DNA from: Callorhinus ursinus
Taxonomy: Eukaryota > Chordata > Mammalia > Carnivora > Otariidae
Assembly (NCBI RefSeq): GCF_003265705.1
Contig: NW_020312968.1
Span: 4,587,184-4,651,183 of the forward strand
Reading direction: 5' to 3'
Length of the DNA: 64,000 nucleotides
The position numbers and the translations under genes were made by a program. This document shows, piece by piece, positions 57,080 through 64,000 of the stretch. Numbering within the stretch: position 1 is the stretch's first letter; each line of letters starts with the position of its first letter. The notes under the pieces are model-generated. The model was given only the letters and a program-made list of their open reading frames with translations. It was not told where the DNA came from and did no database searches.

Positions 57080-57600
57080 AGAGTAAGGATTAAGTTCAGA
57101 CACCTTAATACGGCCTCCAAGGCACTCCCTCAACTAGCTTCTGTGTGCCTCTCTATTCCCATTGCCCATTGCCCATCACTCAACCCATTGCTGTTCAGTG
57201 CCGTGACCTCCTCTCCTCAAACTTACCGGGATCCTTCCTGCCTCGTGATGGGCACACATGCTGTGCTGGATGCTCAGAGCAAACTTGCACACCCCTCCCC
57301 TCCAATCAGCCTGCCCCCCTGCCCCTCCTTCAGAGTGCCTTGACGTCCTACCTCAAGGAGAACTTCCCTCTGTAGATGCTCGCAAAGCTCCCCTACTTGT
57401 CCTCCAGAGCACTAATCACAATTGGATTTATACTACCAACGCTCATTTAGAATCGCTCATTTAGCGACAGTCTCTCCAGCTACAGAGAAGCTCCATGAAC
57501 GCAGGTCTTGCCACTGTGACTGAGTTAAACACCCATCCCTGCGAACCAGCACACTGTCTAGCACATGATGAACACCCCAAAAAATATTGGGTACAAAAAC
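57080..57600 (+). mobile_element. L2 LINE 3' end
   Basis: GGCCTCCAAGGCACTCCC, TGACGTCCTACCTCAAGGAGAACTTCCC, GAGCACTAATCACAATTGG and TCTAGCACATGATGAACACC follow L2 3' order. Confidence 0.5.
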
Positions 57601-58423
57601 AAATTCCTATTACGTCAAGAATGAATTCACATGCAACCGATATATTTTTTGAGTAGTAGCTTAAGCTCATCGGGGTTTTTGTTTGTTTTTTTACATAAGA
57701 AGAAAGTTCAAGGCAGGCAGTCCAGAGTTGGCACATGGTGTTGTCAGATTTAGGGGAAAAAACACAATTAGAGGACACACAGTTAAATTTGAATTTCAGA
57801 TAAACTATAGTTATTTATAAATAACTTTAGTGTAAATAAGTCCCAAATACTACATATATAAGACTGTTGTTTTTCTGAAACTCAAATTTAATTGGGTGTC
57901 CTGTATTTTGTCCAGCACCTCTGCTTTTGCACAACTCAAAAATGTCAGAAAAAAAGCCAGGGTTGTCCATCCTTGGCCTGTGGTCCTATCACCAGGAGGT
58001 CACAGGAAGGCCTTGAAAGTTCCCAATGTCGTGTCAGCTATCAAAGCAGGAAGATGGGGGGGGGGGGCACAGATAGCCCATGCCTTCCAAAATCCCCCAA
58101 TAGTGTCCCCAGCAGACTCAGATGTCTCTGGAGCCAGGACTGGCTCACATGGCCACTTCTCACTGCAAGGGAGGCAAGACAGAGACTGTCATGACAGATT
58201 TGAACCAATTATGATTCATTGTCTGGGGATGTTGCCATAAGAACAAAATCAAGCCTCTTTTAGCAAGGAAGGAGGAGGGAACAAGTGAGCAACCCAAAGT
58301 GCCTACCACAACCTTTAATCTGCCTACCCTTCCTGGCCATGATTTTATCAAGCTTGGATTGCTCTAATTCGAAATTACTGTTCTCAAAACAGTAGGAACT
58401 TTTTTTTTTAGAATAAAAGTCTA

Positions 58424-58584
58424 GGGATACCTGGGTGGCTCAGTCCATTGAGCGCCTGCTTTTGGCTCAGGTCATGATCCCAGGGTCCTGGGATGGAGGG
58501 AGCCTGCTTCTCCCTCTGCCTGCAGCTCGCCCTGCTTGTGCTCTCTGTCTCTGACAAATAGATTAAAAAATCTTGAAAACAAAA
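58424..58584 (+). mobile_element. CAN SINE (internally deleted)
   Basis: Head GGGATACCTGGGTGGCTCAG; lacks the segment between GGGATGGA and GGGAGCCTGC; flanked by AGAATAAAAGTCTAG / AGAATAAAATCTAG. Confidence 0.9.
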
Positions 58585-59347
58585 AGAATAAAATCTAGAC
58601 GTATTTTTTAAACATCATTTCCAAGAATTCCTGAAATACCCTCTTCTCCCCAACCCTCACCCCCCCCACCCCCGAGGGATGTCCCTGCTGATTGAGGATC
58701 ATTACACTTGACTTTTCCCCCCATTTCAGCATGCGAAACTAGGTCAGAGAAAGACTCTTTACCTTGAAGGGGAGATGAAAAGGCTTAAACGACATTAAAA
58801 ATAGAAATAGTCAAATCCCTTTGAGAGGAAATAAGCATCTTTTTGCTTACTACTCTCAGTGAGAAATAAATCAGGAATTCAAAATGAAGACTACCTCATT
58901 TCTCATTTCTGGCAGTGCATTTTCACACCGCAGTTCGTCTTGCCCACACAGTTGATGAGACATTATATCTATTTCAAAAGGCAGATGCTCTTTATATATT
59001 GAAAGGAGCAAACCTGTTGACATCTCCACTCTGTGCATAAGTAGCTTCAATCCCTTTTAGGTGAATTTGTTGTAGGAAGACTTCATCGTACTTAATATCA
59101 AACAGAGGAAGGAATCACAAAGGAACTTTATACGGACTGTCACAGTAGAAGGTGAGACTCAAACCCAAGTTAACCTTTTAAGGCCATGCGCCTGGAAGTG
59201 CACAGAATCACAAAATGTTGGAGCAGGATCAGCTGGTCCAACCTTCTGTATTTCAGTATGGAAATTAAAACCGGAGCTGGTGATCTGCCCAACCCCATGC
59301 AGCTAGTTAGTGACGGGATGAGAGCCAGGTCACCATCCCCACACCAC

Positions 59348-59373
59348 TCAAATAGGCACACACACACACACAC
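59348..59373 (+). repeat. (CA)n microsatellite
   Basis: ACACACAC run following CAAATAGGC. Confidence 0.85.
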
Positions 59374-59694
59374 ATTTTTTAATTTCAAAGCAAGAAAGGG
59401 CAGAAAAGTCGTCTGCCAGACTACATCATCTGTCCTCTCTCCTTTGAAGACTGCAAATTGAGGAGCTTGGGAAGACAGGGGCTGAGGCAGGGAAACATGA
59501 AACTTTCTGCTCTGGGCTGTTGGAGCCTAGTCAAGGAGACAACCCTGCTCACAAGCAGTGGGAAGCTGATGTGTGCTCCATGCCGCTATCTGGCTGGGCT
59601 GACCTTAGGCTTGGGGCCCTAGCTGCTCTTCCAACAGTCCATCTGTGGTGGAGAGTTAGGGAAGAGCAAGGATATGGAAAAAATAGAACAGGCA

Positions 59695-59878
59695 GGGCGC
59701 CTGGGTGGCTCAGTTGGTTAAGCGACTGCCTTCGGCTCAGGTCATGATCCTGGAGTCCTGGGATCGAGTCCCACATCGGGCTCCCTGCTCAGTGGGGAGG
59801 CTGCTTCTCCCTCTGACCCTCTCCCCTCTCATGCTCTCTCTCACTTTCTCTCTCTCTCAAATAAATAAAATCTTAAAA
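59695..59878 (+). mobile_element. CAN SINE
   Basis: Head GGGCGCCTGGGTGGCTCAGT; flanked by AAAATAGAACAGGCA on both sides. Confidence 0.95.
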
Positions 59879-60153
59879 AAAAAATAGAACAGGCATTGCA
59901 CTCCTTTTTTTGCAAACCCACAGAAATAGATAGAAATGGCAATAGCAGGTTCAGGGATCTAATCAAGGGAGTGTGACCTGCAGATAAGAGAACATCAACT
60001 TTCTTACCAAAGTGAGCATATCTGCTAAGTGCATTCCCACGAGTCCAGAAACACGTCGTCAAGGCGAAAGTGGATATATAATAATATGCTCCCTGCACGC
60101 TTCCAGATCCCAAAGAGTTAGGTCACGTTCTTCAAGATTAAAAATTGAAACTA

Positions 60154-60349
60154 GGGGCGCCTGGGTGCCTCAGATGGTTAAGCGTCTGCCTTCGGCTTAG
60201 GTCATGATCTCAGGGTCCTGGGATCGAGTCTCACATTGGGCTCCTTGCTTAGCAAGGAGCCTGCTTGTCCCTCTGGCTGCCACTCCCCCTGCTTGTACTC
60301 TCCCTCCCTCTCTCTCTCTCTGGCAAATAAATAAATAAAATCTTAAAAA
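60154..60349 (+). mobile_element. CAN SINE
   Basis: Head GGGGCGCCTGGGTGCCTCAG; flanked by AAAATTGAAACTA / AAAATCGAAACTA. Confidence 0.94.
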
Positions 60350-60436
60350 AAATCGAAACTAAAGCTCAGATAAAGAAATCTGTATTGACTCTTCCCTCCA
60401 AGCCTACACAAGATCCCAGAACTTATTGTTATCCCA

Positions 60437-60622
60437 GTGGTTTTCAAACCTTAGCATGTACCAGAATCACTTGGATAGCTTGTTAAAACAGACGGCTGGT
60501 CCCCAACTCCAGAGTTTCTGACCCAGTAAGCCTGGGATAAAGCCCTAGAATTTGCATTTCCAACAAGTTCCCATGTGATGCCGACAGTGCTGACCCAGGG
60601 ACCACTTTCAGAACGACTGCTC
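60437..60622 (+). mobile_element. MER5A hAT-type DNA transposon
   Basis: CAGTGGTTTTCAAACCTTAGC, CAGAATCACTTGGATAGCTTGTTAAAACAGA, CCAGAGTTTCTGACCCAGTAAG, AACAAGTTCCCATGTGATGCCGA; near full length (about 186 bp). Confidence 0.85.
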
Positions 60623-61124
60623 TACAGAGGACCAACAGCAGCTTGCAGACCCAGGACAGGCCCTGCGGGCTGTTACTTGGACACTACCAGCCTGAAAGAA
60701 TCAGTATTATCAGCCCCTAAAGATATTGCCAAATCACGCTCGCGCTAGTTACGGGTTTTATCACTCCAAATTCTTCCTTTTTGCCTCCTCTGTAAAAATT
60801 AATCTGGGCCCTTTACATTGTTTTTCCCTTCCCGGGGGGAATGATGTTAGGCTTTGTCAACAGAAGGTGCTGGAGAGACATGGCAGAAGAAAAGGGTTTT
60901 GCTTTTGGTTCTTGTGGGTTGGCAACTGTAGCCGAATACCTCTGGGGAGGCACCTCCCCACTGAGCCGCTTTTCCATGGCCCCCTAAAGGGAGGGTGGTT
61001 CCCAAAGTTCTAGAAGATGGATTTCTAGCAAGTTTTGTCAGCTTGACAACAGAGCTACTTTCCAGCCATTCCTGAGCCTTGGCAGTGCCGTCTCCAGTGA
61101 GGTTTGGCTCTCATTAGTGACCAC

Positions 61125-61250
61125 ATAAATATGAGGTTTTGAGAGGCAAAGTAACTACCCAAAGTTCCACGGCTCACGCTTGTTGGAACCAGGTTTTGGA
61201 ACCCAAGCAGGGAGCTCTTAACCACCATACTGTACTGTCCTATAAGGCGT
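61125..61250 (-). mobile_element. MIR SINE remnant
   Basis: AGAGGCAAAGTAACTACCCAAAG, GGAACCCAAGCAGGGAGCTCTTAACCACCATACTGTACTG is reverse MIR. Confidence 0.6.
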
Positions 61251-61809
61251 GTCCTAGAACGCTGTGACGCAGCTTGCTGTCGCCATTGCACTTGGCCTGC
61301 CATCACACCTGCAGGCTCTTGGTCGCCCACTTTATATACCACGAAAAGGCTTCATAGTTCGAAATCCAAGAACCAATCAACACAATAGTCAGCCGGCTGA
61401 GGAGTGCCTGGGATCTTCCACTACCCAATTCAAAACACCGTGTTCAGCACACTCCTTGAACTTACCTGCATGCGTGAGTTGCTGCTCTCTCTGGGCAAAA
61501 GACACACCCAGTGGGAACTCCGGTGGGACTTGCTCATCCTAATTTTCACTTTTTGTCCCTCTTCCTGTTTTACAAACTGGGGAGGTACAAAGGCATCAGA
61601 GATGGATGGCATCAGCCCTTGAAGCTATTTTGTTTAGATCTATGCTGATCTTCATGACTTCTCTATCTGGTCCAATCATACTAATAAACAGTATATAGAT
61701 GCTTATTGGATTTTTCTGATTAAACAGTTATTTGCCTGACTTTTAAAGTTCTTAGGAAATAACCTAGCTTTAAGAAAAATACATTCAATAATAAAAATAG
61801 CTATCATCT

Positions 61810-62019
61810 TGGGGCGCCGGGGTGGCTCAGTCAGTTGAGCGGCAACTCTTGGTTTCAGCTCAGGTCATGATCTCAGGGTTGTGGGAGCTCAGGCTCTGAG
61901 CTCAGTGAGGAGTCTGCTTGTCCCTTTTCCTCTGCTCCATCCCCCCACCCCGCCCCCACGCTCAGGCACTTGCTCTTGCTCTCTATCTCTAAAATGAATA
62001 AATAAAATCTTTAAAAAAA
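61810..62019 (+). mobile_element. CAN SINE
   Basis: Head GGGGCGCCGGGGTGGCTCAG; flanked by AAAATAGCTATCATCTT / AAAATAGCAGTCACCT. Confidence 0.92.
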
Positions 62020-62157
62020 ATAGCAGTCACCTGTAGGGTGCTTACCATATACTCGACTGAGGACCTATTGCCTAGCTAGTCTACAGAAATAGAAGATTTA
62101 TTTGATGGGAGAGTTGACATATATATTAGATAACCAAAGGTATTATTATTGCTTTTA

Positions 62158-62356
62158 TTTATCTTTTTATTTACTTACTTATTGAGAGGGGGAGAGAGGA
62201 GGGGAGGAGGGGCAGAGGGAGAGAGAGAGAGAGAATCTTAAGCAGGCTCCACCCCCAGTGCAGAGCCCGCCATGGGGCTCGATCTCACGACCCTGAGATC
62301 ATAACCTGAGCCGCAGTCAAGAGAGATGCCTAACCACCTCTGCCACCCAGCGTCCC
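62158..62356 (-). mobile_element. CAN SINE
   Basis: TTTATTTACTTACTTATTGAGAG to CCACCCAGCGTCCCC; flanked by TTATTGCTTTT. A diverged copy. Confidence 0.88.
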
Positions 62357-62692
62357 CTGTTATTGCTTTTAGTAAACCACAAACAGCATGGAAAAGTAAT
62401 CTTTACTTGCAGCTGGAAACCTTGACTCAAATCACATTTAGGCATATTTGTAAATCATAAGAGCATTTAGAAAGTTTGAGGTCTTTAGTAAAAGGGTTGA
62501 TGTGTACAGCCTGAAAGTCAGTTATGTCTCCCAAACACGGTGAGGAGCGCAAAATGCTTCCCATGCCTGTCCTACCACATCCGTGAATTTTAGGCCAAGC
62601 TTAAGAAGTATTACCCCACTTGACAACAAAGGAAAATGAGGTGCCAAGTTCCTTGAGGCCACCAAAGGAGTCTGCATTGGAGCCAGATTTTT

Positions 62693-62900
62693 TTTTTTGA
62701 AGATTTTATTTATTTATTTGACAGAGAGAGATAGTGAGAGCAGGAACACAAGCCGGGGGAGTGGGAGAGGGAGAAGCGGGCTTCCCGCGGAGCAGGGAGC
62801 CCGGAGCAGGGAGCCCGACGCGGGTCTCGATCCCAGGACCCTGGGATCATGACCTGAGCCAAAGGCAGACGTTTAATGACTGAGCCACCCAGGCGCCCCC
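62693..62900 (-). mobile_element. CAN SINE with internal repeat
   Basis: Flanked by a perfect GGAGCCAGATTTTT at 62679-62692 and 62901-62914. The segment GAGCAGGGAGCCCG is present twice in tandem. Confidence 0.95.
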
Positions 62901-63246
62901 GGAGCCAGATTTTTAATAAAAGTCAAACAAAGTTAGACAATCCCAGAGAAATGGATTTATTTCTGTATAAATTGTGAACTTGATTTCTTTTCCAATCCCA
63001 TATACTTTCTTCTGTCCTCTCTTTTTTTTCTTTCTTTCCAACGGGCTTGTAATGAAGTGCTCACCAGAGCAAAAAGCAACTCATGCTGAGGGCACAGTAA
63101 GTGTGGGCTTACGGTGACAGGGTCCTCTGGCTTTTGGGGAGTTCCATGCCGCCAGAGATGAAGACAAGTCAAGGATGCAGCTCACGGCAAAAGTGGCAGC
63201 CGTGGCTGGTCATGCTGAACCGTGAAGCAGCCAAATGGAAAGCATG

Positions 63247-63460
63247 TGGGACTGTGAGTAGGAAAACCTAGGTTTTCATTCCAACTCTGATGCTTGGCCA
63301 TGGGCATGCCATTTAACTTCTCTGAGCCCAAGGAATCGAAGCCTCTCTCAAAACTGAAATTCTTAATACTGACCTTGTGGTATTTGGTGAAAAGGGTTAA
63401 TGAATATAAAGCACCCAGTCAAATGCCTGGCACTTGGTGGGTGTTCACTATTATTAGCTC
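63247..63460 (+). mobile_element. MIR SINE
   Basis: AACCTAGGTTTTCATTCCAACTCTG, CATTTAACTTCTCTGAGCC, AATATAAAGCACCCAGTCAAATGCCTGGCACTTGG in MIR order, with an internal diverged stretch. Confidence 0.6.
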
Positions 63461-64000
63461 CATCTTTCAGTCCCAACCCTCTTGACTCCATCCTATAAAC
63501 CTAAGATTGTTCTTAAGATCAAATAAGGTGTTAGAAAATTGTGTGATAGAATCTAAAGGGCTTTGCAAATGTTAAAATGTTATTATGACAGATGAAAACC
63601 CATGCTTAGAGGCAAGTCACACATAACCCTTGTGTTGTTTTTTTTTAATTATTATTCTTTCCCCTTCAAGACCTCATTCGATACCCATTTTAATCCTTTT
63701 GCCCTATAAAAAATGAATGGAACATATGGTATGTTTGCTCTGGGCCTGAAACTCTATATAAGGGTCTTCAGCCTTTGTAACAACAGATGATCTGACCTAC
63801 GAGTACCATCCCCCTTCTCCTCCTCAAAGAAACCTTAACCCCAGCCATAATATTGGATCAAGCTGTTTCTGCCTTGCTCTCTTAGATTACTTGATCTCGG
63901 GAAAACCAGCCAACATATGGTGAGAATATTCAAGCAGCCCTGTGCAAAAGCCCATGTGGCAAAGAGTAGGACCGCCTGCCAATAGCCAGCACCAGCTTGC

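Larger units (their letters stand above)
56467..64000. other. Intergenic region downstream of NMRK1
   Basis: No host exon was recognised. Repeats are listed separately. In human the next gene in this direction is CARNMT1, tens of kilobases away, so its absence here is expected. Confidence 0.6.

Noticed and set aside
63745..63790. TATA-like CTCTATATAAGG followed by possible transcript
   Set aside because: Isolated motif with no downstream exon; the following sequence up to 64000 looks like an old interspersed repeat.

Overview
This is mammalian nuclear DNA from a carnivoran. About 34 copies of the tRNA-Lys-derived CAN SINE (box A-like head, CT-rich body, AATAAA-containing A-tail) lie on both strands. 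Their subfamilies, and the lack of the youngest dog-type or cat-type copies, point to a non-canid caniform (bear, pinniped or musteloid); that placement is an inference. There is no bacterial, phage or CRISPR content.

Two host genes sit head-to-head across one CpG island at about 23.9-25.05 kb. On the minus strand is the 5' part of OSTF1: coding exon 1 (24125-24158) and coding exon 2 (2374-2420), separated by a 21.7 kb intron; the rest lies beyond base 1. On the plus strand is complete NMRK1 (nicotinamide riboside kinase 1): an untranslated first exon ending at 24852 and eight coding exons from 28263 to 55688. All splice sites are GT-AG and the exons join in phase to 600 nt, i.e. 199 codons plus stop, which is the length of human NRK1. 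Poly(A) signals lie near 56.2 kb.

Regions: 1-24.1 kb is OSTF1 introns with L2, MLT1, MIR, L1M and SINE remnants and a duplicated TG microsatellite. 23.9-25.05 kb is the shared promoter. 24.9-55.7 kb is NMRK1; its 12 kb fourth intron holds a full-length but decayed antisense L1 (39204-45346, 18-bp target-site duplication) nested in an older L1, with a CAN SINE inside its ORF1. The last intron holds two tandem sense-strand L1 3' ends separated by target-site copies and containing a 100-N assembly gap, about 60 bp from the final exon. 56.3-64 kb is intergenic, with SINE, L2, MIR and MER5A copies.

I found no new multi-gene system. The points most worth checking are the tandem L1/gap structure beside the terminal NMRK1 exon with its sense poly(A) signals, a small inverted chimeric insert inside the full-length L1, the L1 5' end pointing an antisense promoter toward NMRK1 exon 5, and tandem acceptors ahead of the NMRK1 start codon.
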